Shown piece after piece: positions 20,862 to 31,294 of a stretch of DNA of 64,000 nucleotides. The notes below the pieces were generated by a model, which saw only the letters and a list, made by a program, of their open reading frames with translations, was not told where the DNA came from and searched no databases. Source of the DNA: Cyanidiococcus yangmingshanensis (taxonomy: Eukaryota; Rhodophyta; Bangiophyceae; Cyanidiales; Cyanidiaceae); the NCBI GenBank assembly GCA_013995675.1, contig VWRR01000013.1:248001-312000 (forward strand), written 5' to 3'. Positions within the stretch are counted from its first letter, which is position 1. Every line of letters starts with the position of its first letter. A program made the translations under genes and the position numbers.

Positions 20862-22039
20862 TCAAAACGTTTCTCTTTTGGCCAAGTCCAGCAAAAAAAC
20901 CCAAAACACCTCTCAGGGAAGCAGAAGATCGCTATTTTGAATGACAAAGACACGCGATATCGAACAGGTTTCGCAGTGCTCCGGTTCTCGATGCCGTGCG
21001 GCGCCATGTCCCATGGTGGCCAGCGTTCGCGCCACGCCCATCCACTGGCGGTGACACGACCGATTCCTTCGGGGATTGCGGCGAGTGCCGGCATGCCCAA
21101 AGCGGACACGGCAGGTTCTCCGCGGCGGTCGCTGGCGCTGAACGGATCCCCGATGGCGTAGATCGGACGGAATCGGCGGCTGGATTGCCAACTTGGATGG
21201 GGCGCCATGGCCACGTTCCGGTCGACTCGAACAAACGCTCATGTATTACTCAAGCGATCGGTGATGAACGAATGTCTCTGGGCAAAGCGTATTGATTGTG
21301 ATCACTGGCTCAACGATGAGACTTGAATGAGGGATCGCTGAATGACGCAGTCCATATCTTACTCGCCCGTCGATGCATGTCGGTCACTTGCACGAGATCT
21401 CGATGCCCGCAGGCAATGCTGGGTCGATCCATGTGCACTGTGCTGTTTGCTCTTGGAGCGTGGACCAGAGGGCGATCGAAACGCCTACCGAAAAATTCAA
21501 TGCGAGAAAGTGTTCTCCCAGCCGACTGCAATATATGTTGAGGCGCCTCGATGCCGTTCATGGAGAGCAATCAGGCGAGCTGGTTCAGCACATGGGCGGG
21601 CCCAGCTGTGCAGATGGTTCCATAGCGAGCACTGGTTTGAATGGTAAAGACAAGATACATACCTCTCTCGGTTTCAGAAGAAGATCCTATTTTCCCCAAC
21701 CACGAACGGACAGGAATAGGATACGGGCTGATATCCATTCCAAAAGGCCGGAAATTGTCGATCGACGAGTCGTATAGACAAGTTACGCACCTCTCTCGGT
21801 TTTAAGAAGAAGACCCTATTTTGCTGTCCCATACATGGAAGAAAAGAGGATGCACGATGCTATCCTTGGAGTAGCGTGAAAAGGTACGCGTTCAGCCACA
21901 CAATGAGGAATTCGACTGAAGCGGATGCCACACGCGCAACTGAATCGCGTGGCAGCCAACGTTGCTGGATACTGTTGCTGGCCCGGTAACGAGTAGGATG
22001 CAACGGAGCCTGGACCGGTTGGGAACATGTGTTTGAGTA
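20862..22039. other. Divergent intergenic region
   Basis: About 1.2 kb between the divergent coiled-coil gene and the carrier gene. Overlapping frames near 20900-21300 occur on both strands in several phases and look like composition effects. A two-copy direct repeat (21648 and 21776) is listed separately. Promoters of both genes should lie here. Confidence 0.45.
21648..21823. repeat. Two-copy 47-base direct repeat
   Basis: Bases 21648-21695 and 21776-21823 share the pattern agacaag, acctctctcggttt, agaagaaga and cctatttt with a few changes. The copies start 128 bases apart, 220-390 bases upstream of the carrier gene. They could be a duplicated regulatory block or neutral repeat DNA. Confidence 0.75.
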
Positions 22040-23440
22040 ATGTGGGTGCTTTCGGCGCGTCTCACAAGTCTATGCAACCAACGGGCTCATAAGTGCTTGA
22101 GCGTTGCTCCCCAGAGGCTACGAGTTCGGCACTTCCGGCTCGGCCAACGTGATAGGCCAGTGCGTTGGCTTCGCTGTTGCCAGTCGGAAAACGGGTTCGA
22201 TGCGAGCCCGCACCCGAGCGAAGCGCAGCATACGGGCGAGAATGCTGGAATTAGGGACGTTTCTATGAAATCGTTGGTTGCAGGAGGCTCTAGAGACGTT
22301 CCACGTCGCGCTCCAGTGAGTCGACGAGGCTTTGTTAGGGTTTTGTTTCCAGCGCTGCTTGGGCTTGCTGCAGGCAGCTTGTGGGTACGCAGTACACGTG
22401 AAGGCACCCTACTGAAAGCTGAGGCCGTCAGCCTCGCACCAATACCGATCAACCCGTACGCTCGTCGTCGCCGAAAAAAACAGTACGAAAAATATCTCGA
22501 ACTGCAGAAAGCGCTCATCGAGCGCAATCGGAAACGTCGACGGTACTCTCGAAAGCCACCTATAGAGACAGATGCGTTGCCGTACTCCATTTCAGCGTTG
22601 AGCGCCTTTATCGCGTCCGCGATCAGTACCTTTATCGTACACCCTATTGATACCATCAAGACGCGATTACAGGCGCGCGGCGCTTCCTGTCCGCTGCCGC
22701 CAACACAGCTCTATCGGGGGGTCGTATCCAATGTTTGGAAGGAGGCACCCAATGCAGCCATCTATTTAGGTGTCTATGAGCTTTTCAAGGACATTTTGTT
22801 GCGGACGCCGCTTCTGAGCACGTACCCTATGATATGCTTTCTGCTTGCAGGTGGACTCGGAGACGCCATCGGGAGCATTGTTCGCGTACCAGCGGAAATG
22901 CTGAACAAGCGTCTACAGCTTGGTTTGAGTGCCACGTTGCGTGAGGCGTTGCACGAAGTGTTTTGGAATCCGAATAATCGATTGGTCGTCCGAGTCACTT
23001 GGATTGCTGTGCTCGCGCGAGACGTTCCCTATGGTGCGCTCCAGATCGCCTTCTATGAACAGCTCAAAATACTGATGTTGAATAACCCGATGATTCGGAC
23101 GGATGGTGCAAGAGGTCTCTTCTTTGATGCATTCGTTGGGGCAATTGCCGGCTGTGCAGCGGCGTTTCTAACTACCCCTGCAGATGTCATTGTTACAAGG
23201 CTGACTTCGCAATACCCACAATCCTACCTGGAGACTCGGCGATTCATGGGTGTTTGGGGCACTGGGCGGCGCATTGTCGAGAGAGATGGGTGGGGCGGTC
23301 TCTTTGCAGGCTCTCTCCAACGAGCGGCATACTACGCGCCTTTGATAGGGCTATTCTTTTTCCTGTACGAGACATGCCGCTACGTTGCTCTCCATCCAGA
23401 TTCTGTTGCGCGATTTGCTTCACCATATTTGTCGTTTTGA
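22040..23440 (+). CDS. Mitochondrial carrier family protein, SAM-carrier-like, with long targeting leader
   Basis: The C-terminal 290 residues hold the three carrier repeats, each with the signature after its first helix: HPIDTIKTRLQ, VPAEMLNKRLQ and TPADVIVTRLT. The block RDVPYGALQIAFYEQLK resembles S-adenosylmethionine carriers (RDLPFDAIQF type), so SAM transport is a plausible but unproven substrate. The protein has 466 residues against about 300 for the family. The leader of about 180 residues is basic, then has a hydrophobic stretch after paired arginines (SRRGFVRVLFPALLGLAAG, about residues 94-112), then a very basic region RRRRKKQ. That pattern suggests an organelle presequence, perhaps of a plastid. 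ATG 22040 is the first start of the frame; an ATG at MKSLVAGG is an alternative. The frame is unbroken. Confidence 0.9.
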   Translation: MWVLSARLTSLCNQRAHKCLSVAPQRLRVRHFRLGQRDRPVRWLRCCQSENGFDASPHPSEAQHTGENAGIRDVSMKSLVAGGSRDVPRRAPVSRRGFVRVLFPALLGLAAGSLWVRSTREGTLLKAEAVSLAPIPINPYARRRRKKQYEKYLELQKALIERNRKRRRYSRKPPIETDALPYSISALSAFIASAISTFIVHPIDTIKTRLQARGASCPLPPTQLYRGVVSNVWKEAPNAAIYLGVYELFKDILLRTPLLSTYPMICFLLAGGLGDAIGSIVRVPAEMLNKRLQLGLSATLREALHEVFWNPNNRLVVRVTWIAVLARDVPYGALQIAFYEQLKILMLNNPMIRTDGARGLFFDAFVGAIAGCAAAFLTTPADVIVTRLTSQYPQSYLETRRFMGVWGTGRRIVERDGWGGLFAGSLQRAAYYAPLIGLFFFLYETCRYVALHPDSVARFASPYLSF

Positions 23441-23520
23441 GCAGAAACCGGAGTGCACTGGTGGTTCTCAGGGTCAACAATCAGCTCCGAGGCTTCATCT
23501 CATGCTGCAGGGGTACTGGT

Positions 23521-23961
23521 TCACTGCCATGGTCTTGTGACACACTGGGTGTGCCGGCATAATGATTCGCGTCCGACACTTCCGGTTTTGATGCCATGCT
23601 TTTCAGAGGCTTCCTGATTCTGGTTGCGTTTACCGTTTGAGCACGCAGCATCGTTGGAAGCGGAAACAACTGAGCGTGTTCCAGTTGACACCCGATTGAG
23701 CAGAGGAGCGTCTCTAACTTTTTTGCCTCGCCGGATCGGCATATCCAGAGTCATGCATGACCCTTTCGCAGGTGACATGATCGGATCATGATGGTCGCAA
23801 GCTAGACAGCGATCCTGTTCCATCTCGCTTTCAAATGGATGAGGCTTGAGCAGCCACGCGCTCCCGCAGACATGAGGATTGGTTCGCAGTTCTCGTCCGC
23901 CGGGAGCAGGATTGCAGGAGACCACGGCCACCGTATCGGAGCTGTATCTAGCGAGCTTCAT
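23521..23961 (-). CDS. Possible small unknown protein
   Basis: ATG 23961 opens 146 codons. The N-terminal 60 residues look protein-like (MKLARYSSDTVAVVSCNPAP, later DRCLACDHHDP with a C-x2-C pair). The rest is polar. It lies convergent to the carrier gene, 80 bases away. There is no recognisable domain and no competing frame of quality. It could be chance. Confidence 0.3.
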   Translation of the reverse strand: MKLARYSSDTVAVVSCNPAPGGRELRTNPHVCGSAWLLKPHPFESEMEQDRCLACDHHDPIMSPAKGSCMTLDMPIRRGKKVRDAPLLNRVSTGTRSVVSASNDAACSNGKRNQNQEASEKHGIKTGSVGRESLCRHTQCVTRPWQ

Positions 23962-25016
23962 ATTCCGGTGGTGATCGCAAGCCCAGACATATACGATGAA
24001 AACTTGGCCATGTCACAAGTTTTTCTGGAGCCTCGATGTCTGTTAAGGACAAGCACAGAGCGTAGCGAATGAACCTTGCCTATACTGGCTTGATGCCAAG
24101 CACGCATGATTGTTTGCGTCTAGGTTTGAGGTACAGCATCTGATTCCCCCTATCGATCCGGAACTGCTATAAGGTGCTGGATCGATCTCTGCACACAAGC
24201 ACCTTGTTGAGATATTCAGCGATCAAAGACTTGCATTAGAACGCGTCTTCATGAGATTCAAGTGGAGATGAGGAAACAGCAAGGCGAGTTTTCGTTCGTA
24301 CCGCATGCACTATGCTGGCTCGTGTACGGACACACACGGGAGCCACGGCGGCACGTGCTTATGGACGCCTGTGCAAACATGAAAGGCTTCGAAAGGCCAG
24401 CACTTTGCTGCATAAAAACGGCCGCACATGCGCACATACACGCGAAGAAGCAAGCTTGCTTCCGGATAGCAGACGCGTCCCTGATACAAAACGGGCCAGA
24501 CCTGCGGCAAGGCCCACGGCTCGAGCTCTCGAGGGAATCCCCCTCCTGAGCGCTCGTTCAGTACAAGTCCGAGACCATCACGCTGGAGCCAATCAACACT
24601 TTGTACTACTCACTGGAGTAGGCTCCCGTGACCTTTTAAGGTCCTCGGTTATTTTGGTGCATCTGGGCGAGCGGCGCGCTGTCCAGCGTTCATGCTGCTC
24701 ACGTTCTGGGGCCCAACAACGGGGTAAGCGAGACGGCTCACGCGCCAGCCAAAACTGAACGATTTCCTGTTCTGCAGCCGTCGACCTGACATGATGCCTG
24801 CTGTCATTCGTGTTTGCGCGACCTAAGTATGAGATATTTGAAAAAGGTCACCAGCTGATTCGAATACCAGTTTGTCAGCGGTGCTTGTCCTTCGACTCGT
24901 GGATCACTGCTGAACGACCGATGCTGATTGGTGTCAGGGGTGCGAGATCAAACGGCATGTGCTGGGTGAGTACCCTCAGCGAGTCGCTGCTGACGACGCG
25001 CTCTTCAATTCGGCAG
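23962..25016. other. Intergenic stretch upstream of the TrmH gene
   Basis: Short frames on both strands, none recognisable. At 24966-25016 lies an intron-like segment: donor GTGAGT, a CTGAC branch-like site and acceptor TTCGGCAG, 51 bases. It may belong to an unresolved 5' part of the TrmH gene. Confidence 0.4.
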
Positions 25017-26296
25017 TACTGCTTCGCCAGTTGGTTCTGGAGACGCCAAGGCTTTCGCTGTGGCAGTAACGGAGTGCGAGCGCAGGTGGAGGCCTCGGCG
25101 AACTGGGCTTCCATTCGCTTCCCCGCAAAACGCTAAACTGAAGCTGGTGCGCCAAATCCTGCGACACGGAAGCGCGATCTTGAATGAAGCCCTCGATAGC
25201 ACTAGTGACGACTTTTCCGGAATACTCTCAAATCGAGTCCGGCGCTCGGTCGGGGAGCGTCGAGTGTATCGAGGAGGCAGCAGGCCGAACCTTCGATACA
25301 GCCGGTGCAGTTTCTCGTCGAGGGCGCCCGACTCTTGCACGATGCGATAGACGCCCGATGGACTCCACTGTTCATCCTTTGTGCAGCTGATTCGGTCAAA
25401 GAGTTGTGGCGTCGACAACCAGAACTCATGCGCAAACTATGGGAAGAGCCTACGTTGCGAGAGCGTACAGTTTCTGTGTGAGGCCCAGCTGCCGAACGAT
25501 ACCGTCCACTCCCAAGGACTTGTGGCCGTCTTTCATCGTCAATGGGTCCCATGGAATCAACAAAGTGACTTGGTTCTGTTTCTGGACGCTATTCAGGATC
25601 CTGGTAACCTTGGAACCATACTGCGTTCCGCCTGCGCGGCAGGTACTCGGGCCGTTTTCCTTAGCGCCAACTGTGTAGATGTCTGGAGCGCCAAGGTCAT
25701 ACGAGCAGGAATGGGCGCACACTTCCGTCAATGCATCTTGGATAAGCAACCGTTGAGTGACCTAGTGTCGGTTTTGGCGTTGGCATCCACTACCAATTTA
25801 GTTTTTGGTCCAGAGGCGTCACTTGCAACACATCTTGAGCCGGCTGGCGACGCGTCAGAGCTATCGGCAAAAGTTGTGACTACACTAGTTGAGACAGAGC
25901 GCAACAGGCCTCGTCCGCCGCGATACCGATTCATCATCGGGCATCATAGGAAAGTTCCCGACTTGCCTCATTTTCTCTACGATGACGCCACTGTTTGGAA
26001 CAGTGCACACTCATCATTGCCATCTCGAAACGGTTCTCTGGAAGCGTCCTCGGAGCCGGCAATCTCCGAGCACGATCCGCAAACAGCAATGGATGTTCTT
26101 GTGATTGGTAATGAGGCTCGAGGACCCAGCGACGCGCTCTTTCGATCTTGCTCGGCAGTACCCAGGATCGTGCACTGTAGCGATACCTCTCGAGTCCGGC
26201 GTTGAGTCATTGAATGCAGCCGCAGCCGCCTCCGTCCTATTGTTCGAGGCTCAAAGACATCGACGGCGTCGCCGACATGATGCCGCGCACCGATAA
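25017..26296 (+). CDS. TrmH/SpoU-family RNA 2'-O-methyltransferase
   Basis: SPOUT enzymes of this class methylate the 2'-OH of a ribose in rRNA or tRNA. Visible blocks in order are LPFASPQNAKLKLVRQ (substrate-binding start), FLVEGARLLHDAI, DTVHSQGLVAVF, motif 1 LFLDAIQDPGNLGTILRSA, motif 2 VLVIGNEARGPSD and motif 3 VAIPLESGVESLNAAAAAS, so the trefoil-knot SAM site is complete. An insert of about 90 residues separates motifs 1 and 2. Motifs lie in different frames: the start in one, VEGARLL in a second (joined by a possible 47-base GT-AG intron at 25237-25283), motifs 1 and 2 in a third after +1 near 25470, and motif 3 after +1 near 26170. The last is hemmed in by conserved residues, so an intron is unlikely there. 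The 5' end is unresolved; no ATG is visible in the first coding frame. Confidence 0.82.
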
Positions 26297-26828
26297 AGTT
26301 GTAGACAGGCAAGATGCCCAAGAGCATTTTCATGTAGACGAGCGTCGGTTGCAGGACCCCAGCCACCGAGACGGTATGCTCTATACTACCCACTTGGACA
26401 TGAATGCCCCCCTCATCGTCACTCTATGCGTTTCCGAGCTTCTAGGCAATTCAAGTCTCTGCGATCACCAAAATCCCCATCGATCCGTTCTTGTTTACTC
26501 GTTACAGTTCACATTTCTAGGCACTCTCCGGACCGGCCCTCGGAGGCATCCAAGAGCACATTCGTCCCGGCTGCATAACCTTATGACAATGATACTAGTC
26601 TATGCAAAGACCATCGACCATGAAATGATTACTCTGGAATCGATGACGCGCTGGTGCTGACCAAGAGGCGTCTCCGGCACCATTGCCTCGTCATCACCGT
26701 CATGAACGCTCGGCGTTCGTACTGCGTTTTGCGGTTCCGACAAGCAGCGAAGGACGTCGCAAGGAGGCCCGCTACCAGACGTTGTATGGTGAGTAGCTTC
26801 CGTTGCGGGTAAACTGTTGGTTTGTCGC
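26297..26828. other. Intergenic spacer
   Basis: About 530 bases between TrmH and bS16, both plus strand. Frames here are short and unrecognisable on both strands. The bS16 promoter should lie here. Confidence 0.45.
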
Positions 26829-27291
26829 ATGAGCCCAGTACGTATTCGTCTTGCTCGGCACGGCCGTCGGCATGCAGCGGTCTTCCGGATCGTCGCTGCC
26901 GACTCGAGAGCACCCCGCGATGGCCGTTTCCTGGAACACCTTGGGACCTACAACCCGAAGATCATTCACGGAATGAAGCTTACTCAGCTGAATGTGAAGC
27001 GCATTCAGTACTGGTTATCGGTAGGTGCTCAGACAACAGAGCGAGTCGCGAAGCTGCTTGGAATTGCCGGTGTGTTACCACTAGCACCGGTGCGTAAGCA
27101 GGCAGCGCAACCTGTGGAGCAAGCGCATGGAGCCGGACAAGGCCGAGGCCTCCATTCGCTCGTATCAGAGTCGTTTGCCCAGCGAACGGGAGCGTTACAC
27201 CGAATTCGCTCCCGCTGAAACCGCTGAAGTGCGCTTCGATCCTCGAATAGAGCGTAACGGCGTTTCGCATGGTTCCCAGGCACTGCTCTGA
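26829..27291 (+). CDS. Organellar ribosomal protein bS16
   Basis: bS16 is a small-subunit ribosomal protein of bacterial type, here nuclear and so presumably imported. The match is strong from the start: PVRIRLARHGRRHAAVFRIV, DSRAPRDGRFLEHLGTYNPK, and VKRIQYWLSVGAQTTERVAKLL. Red algal plastids usually encode their own copy, which would make this the mitochondrial form; that is inference. ATG 26829 lies four codons before the conserved block. After GIAGVLPLAP the starting frame runs into a poor C-terminus, while the +1 frame gives a good one (MEPDKAEASIRSYQSRL on to a stop at 27291). I therefore extend the gene to 27291 with a +1 break near 27085-27130. If the first frame is right, the gene ends at 27218. 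Confidence 0.9.
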
Positions 27292-27962
27292 AAGGTTTCC
27301 AAAACATCACCAGAATGAATCAGCGGCGGGCATGCGAGCTCCCTGGGGCACAGTTCCTCTCCACTGAACACTCAGCTCGCCCATATTCGTATCAGAAAGA
27401 ACTTTGCTTGACTGGGTATTCAGTGGTTCCTATCGGTTGGCTTGCTGCTCGGAGCATCGAACATATTTGTAGAAGCGGGGGTTCGTGCCCGTCAGAATCT
27501 GCACTTATGCAATGACCGACGAGAGGCTGTGCATGCGAGGCGGCATTGAGGAACACGCTTGCAGCCGAGACGGACTCGTGTTTAGAAGTGTTCATCGACC
27601 TGGCGGAATCGGCCTCTCGCCAGTCTAGACCTGACGCGCTCCCTCGAAATCCTATACGATTCAACCAAATATTATCCTGGGCGTTGTTCTGAAACGAACA
27701 GGGACTGTTCATGTTCGCGAACAATCAGCCGCAGCTACCTCGAATCAAACGTGTCATTGGCTTGACGGTCCCGAAGAATTTCCATCGTGCCAGGTTAGGG
27801 ACTGGTCCTTGTCGAGTCATTGAATGGCCTGCTTCCTATAAATGAATGGATAGACGTGAATTTAGAGTAGGTTCGTTTCCGAGGGACTGACGATCGCTTG
27901 AGGCAAGTTACATCTACCTCTACATCTATCCAGGGAGTTGCTTCGGAACAACAGAAGCAGAG
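27292..27962. other. Intergenic spacer, convergent
   Basis: About 670 bases between the convergent bS16 and LSM4 genes. A minus-strand frame (27724-27392, 110 codons) has no recognisable feature. Nothing else seen. Confidence 0.45.
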
Positions 27963-28256
27963 CTACTCGAGAGTTGTTCGAGGCAAGCGCTCATCTCGTG
28001 CCAGCTCCCATGCTTTATCCGGGAGCACTAAGAGCCTGATCATCGTACCACGGATATGTAGAGCCGGATAACGCACTCTATCATCCTTTCGCGTCGTCTT
28101 CGTACACAGACCAGTCCACTCGACTTGTGCGCGATCGAGGTTGAGATTCATCCAGGGATCAACACCGACCAACGTACCAGTGCAGCGCTGTCCGTTCTTG
28201 AGCTCCACGGCTACTTGATGGCCGATAGCACCGCGAACAAGTCCAACAGGGAGCAT
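27963..28256 (-). CDS. LSM4: U6 snRNA-associated Sm-like protein LSm4
   Basis: LSm4 is one of the ring of Lsm proteins that binds the 3' end of U6 snRNA (Lsm2-8) and also acts in mRNA decay (Lsm1-7). The 97-residue protein starts at ATG 28256 with MLPVGLVRGAIGHQVAVELK, the typical LSm4 start. Sm motif 1 is ELKNGQRCTGTLVGVDPWMN, and motif 2 is LHIRGTMIRLLVLPD with the conserved IRG. The usual Gly/Arg-rich C-terminal tail of LSm4 is missing or very short. Six extra residues with a Cys (TGLCTKTTR) sit in the loop between the motifs. The frame is unbroken. It shares a 500-base promoter region with REI1. Confidence 0.92.
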   Translation of the reverse strand: MLPVGLVRGAIGHQVAVELKNGQRCTGTLVGVDPWMNLNLDRAQVEWTGLCTKTTRKDDRVRYPALHIRGTMIRLLVLPDKAWELARDERLPRTTLE

Positions 28257-28754
28257 GTTCTCTATGAACGGCGCTGCAAAACCAGGTGGAGACGACCGAC
28301 TCCACGCTCCTCTGGCGCGACTCGTTGCGTCGCCTTTGGAAAGGTTCTCGAATGTCCACTGCTCCGAACCGTGAACGTAACTCTGAGTTGATAGAGCTAC
28401 CCCAGTTTGCTGGAACCAAACACTGTACTGTCTCGTTGCAACTTACTGCGCGAAGGATGTGACTCGTACGAGCGCCGCTGCGACGGCACCACAACGGTGT
28501 GGCATCTCATTCGCTGCGGACCTTCTGAGTTGCTTGCTCGTTCCCAGTTGCCTGGATATAGGCTTTGTTTCTGCGAGCATCTTTCACGATATAGCAGAGC
28601 GCTGCCGATCTTGTACTTATTGCACCTCGCGCGTAGTCTCGCGACCAGAAGCTTTGGAACGACCTTTGTGTCTGTGGAGGTCTTTCCTGAAGGAAGCGCT
28701 CAGTAGGCTTCGTTCACGACGACCGCCGAGCGTTTGAGTTGCCTTCGCTTTAGC
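28257..28754. other. Divergent LSM4/REI1 promoter region
   Basis: Half a kilobase between the start codons of LSM4 (minus) and REI1 (plus). A plus-strand frame of 99 codons (28407-28706) crosses it but has no recognisable feature. Both genes serve RNA or ribosome production, so co-regulation is conceivable, but no shared element is evident. Confidence 0.4.
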
Positions 28755-30370
28755 ATGCGGTTGGAGCTTGGGTTTAGCGAGGCTACGAAAGTACACGTGG
28801 CGACACCCTCACACCAGCACGTGTTTTGCGTCGCGTGTCACTGGACCGTGGATAGCGCTGCGACTGAACGCGAAAGTTACGACGAATGCTCGGACACGCG
28901 CTCGGTGGAGGATGTGCTCGAAAAAAGACGCGCGCATTATCGCTCGGACTGGCACCGAGTGAACCTAAAGCGTCGCGTGGCGCAGCTACCTCCGCTAACC
29001 GAGGCAGAGTTTGAGGAACGCGTCGGAGGCTATCTTGAGGACGACGCGAGAGCAGGACGACGCTCTGGAGCTGTCCACGGATGAAGAGCGAGCCGACAAG
29101 GAGAGGACAGGCGAGCGGATATACGGTAAAAGCACCAGCTGCTTTTGTTGTACAGGGTCATGATGAACCTCAGATCATGGAAGTTCGTGCTCATCATCGA
29201 AAACGGTTCCAACAGCGAGCTGAGCAACCCCACAGACCAGAGTGCATCTGGTGCCAGAAAGGTTTCTCCAGCGAAAGGGCCCTTGAACAGCACGAGCGTT
29301 CCGCTAGACATCAGGACAAGTTACGTGAGCTGGGAATCGCAGAGCTGTGCAAACCTTTGCCCTCGGTCGATGTTTCAGCGACATCGAGCACCGAGGACAT
29401 GGATCTGGACACTTGGATAGGGGAGCGCCTGCGAGAGGCGCAGCCCCTAGATGTGAATGAATGCCTTTTCTGTGCCGAGGCAGTGTCGATGAAAGACGAT
29501 GCCCAACATCGTGAGCGCCACGAAGCCCTGTTGGCAAATCTCCGCCACATGGCCAGGGAGCACTCCTTCTTTGTGCCGTACATCGAGCACTGTTGTGACC
29601 TCGAGGGGCTCCTACGCTATCTAGGCACCAAGGTGGGTCTCGGCTTCTGTTGCATCTACGGAGGCAGCCAAGTGTCCTTAGGGAGTGCACCTGACGGGGC
29701 TACCCAGCACGCGGATCGGCGAGCGGAGACGTTCAACAGTCTCCAAGCTTGTCGAAATCACATGCGGGATACGGGGCATTGCAAGTTACCAGATTTCGAT
29801 TCGGAAGAAGTTTGGAATGAGTACCAAGAATTTTACAGTTTTACCCCGGTTCGCTCGCTTGGAGAGCTTTGGGACGGCGCAAGCAACGGCTTAGATCCCT
29901 CATGGTCAACGGAGGAATGTGAGGATCCGACCATCTCGGACGAGGCTCCATGGGAACCCCGAGTGGCTCACTCGGACAGAAGCGAGTCCGTTTCCGCCAG
30001 CGATGAGGACCCTGTAGGTCTCCAGGTTGGTGTGTATGGTCGCATTGCCGGTCATCGATCATTCTGGCGATATTATCGCCAAAGACTGGTCGCCAACCGG
30101 CGAGCGTCGCTTCCGGTCGCTATTGCCATACAAGAGCGCCAAAAGATCGCTGGAGAGTATCGCAAACTCGTTCCAAAAGGAGCTGACTCGTTGAGATCAA
30201 GTGCTCATGCGAACAGCGTTGCTCAATCTCAAGCGAGTATTCCACCTCGGCCGTTATTAGAACGCTGGCGGCGGGCTCAACTTGCTCAAGCACTTTCCAA
30301 CGATGCCACGCGTCGTGGCAGAGCCTCGCGAAGCGCAATTGCTGTCCTGAACTCGGGCTACCGTGGATAG
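28755..30370 (+). CDS. REI1: REI1/ZNF622-like zinc-finger 60S maturation factor
   Basis: REI1 acts in the cytoplasm late in 60S subunit assembly, helping release and recycle export factors. The first finger is FCVACHW with His in HYRSDWHRVNLKRRV, followed by LPPLTEAEFEERV, all typical. The second finger is CIWCQKGFSSERALEQH. A third C-x2-C is in ECLFCAEAVS. The family block HSFFVPYIEHCCDLEGLLRY and the last finger-like block HMRDTGHCKLPDFD follow. ATG 28755 is the first in frame. Conserved pieces lie in frames 0, 1 and 2: 28755 to about 29045, then the acidic run DDALELSTDEERADKE to about 29150, then 29150-30370. Both steps are +1. An 83-base GT-AG intron could replace both, with loss of the acidic run. 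The C-terminus is basic and carries no other domain. Confidence 0.88.
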
Positions 30371-30441
30371 AGACCCGATCGGGTAGGAGCTCGCCTCGCT
30401 CGAAACGCCGGATGCTTCTTATCCAAGCGAAGCGGCGCTTG

Positions 30442-30790
30442 CATCAAGACTGGCCAGAGATGAACGGAGCAAATTTGGAGTTGTACTGCCAGGATAGAGA
30501 TACAATTTGCATGTCACCGTTAAGCGTTTGAAATTCATGAGCACAGGCTCCTTTCGACATCAAGACTGGCCAGAGATGAACGGAGCATGTTTGGAGCTGT
30601 ACTGCCAGGATAGTGACACAATTTTCACGCCACCGATAAGAGTTCCACCTTCATAAGCACAGGCTCCTTTCAATATCAAGGCTGGCCAGAGATGAACGAA
30701 TCAGCTCTGGAATTGCACATGCAAGAAAGTGACACAATTTTCACGTCGCCGTTAAGAGTTCCAAGTTCATGAGCACAAGCTCCCGACTGC
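30442..30790. repeat. Three tandem copies of a 116-base repeat
   Basis: Copies start at about 30442, 30558 and 30675, each opening with a version of atcaagactggccagaga and containing gtgacacaatttt and gagcacaggctc. Copies 1 and 2 are most alike; copy 3 is more diverged. They fill the spacer between the 3' ends of REI1 and the convergent tail-anchored protein gene. Confidence 0.9.
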
Positions 30791-30826
30791 ATACGCGCGC
30801 CTCAGTTCTCGACCAACGACTTTTGT

Positions 30827-31294
30827 TTACATCTGGTCTGCGTTGGTTAAAGGCAAATAACGCAGAACAAGAATAGCTAGCCCAATAAACCCTGCCACGG
30901 CAAGTGCGAGATACCGCTTGGTCGTTGACTCACCACTCGTTTCGGTGTAGACACGTGGCTCTATCGCCCAAACGTTCCCCTTGCCGTCGGCGTCTATGGT
31001 CGCCCCAGTGCGACGCGAACGCGTTGGAGCAGGCATATCGACCTGGAACGCATCAGGCAAACCGTTCTCCCCATATGCTTGCCCTGCCTCACTTCCAAAT
31101 GCCTCCGTTGACGACTCAAACGGTTCCATCTCACGTCCTTGTGGCTGCTGCTGCATCCTACACTGCCGCGGTGAGCGTTGCGCGCGACTCACTCGCAGGT
31201 AGGTAAACCTTGCTTTCGGTGCTGCTCCCAAGTTTACCTTGGAGAGAGCCCGACTTGGACTAGAAACACCACTAGAAATTGTAAACACGAACAT
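30827..31294 (-). CDS. Small C-terminally anchored protein, possibly plastid
   Basis: The 155-residue protein starts at ATG 31294. The first 60 residues are rich in Ser, Arg and Ala with few acids, like an organelle presequence. A polar middle follows, then the block NVWAIEPRVYTE and a single C-terminal membrane helix (LALAVAGFIGLAILVLRYL) with a short tail. The block just before a single helix recalls one-helix plastid membrane proteins, but I do not see the light-harvesting chlorophyll-binding motif, so I make no such claim. The frame is unbroken. It is convergent with REI1 across the tandem repeat. Confidence 0.7.
   Translation of the reverse strand: MFVFTISSGVSSPSRALSKVNLGAAPKARFTYLRVSRAQRSPRQCRMQQQPQGREMEPFESSTEAFGSEAGQAYGENGLPDAFQVDMPAPTRSRRTGATIDADGKGNVWAIEPRVYTETSGESTTKRYLALAVAGFIGLAILVLRYLPLTNADQM

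Noticed and set aside
24312-24758. 148-codon plus-strand frame
   Set aside because: Arg/Ser/Ala-rich with several competing frames over the same bases; typical of GC-biased noise.
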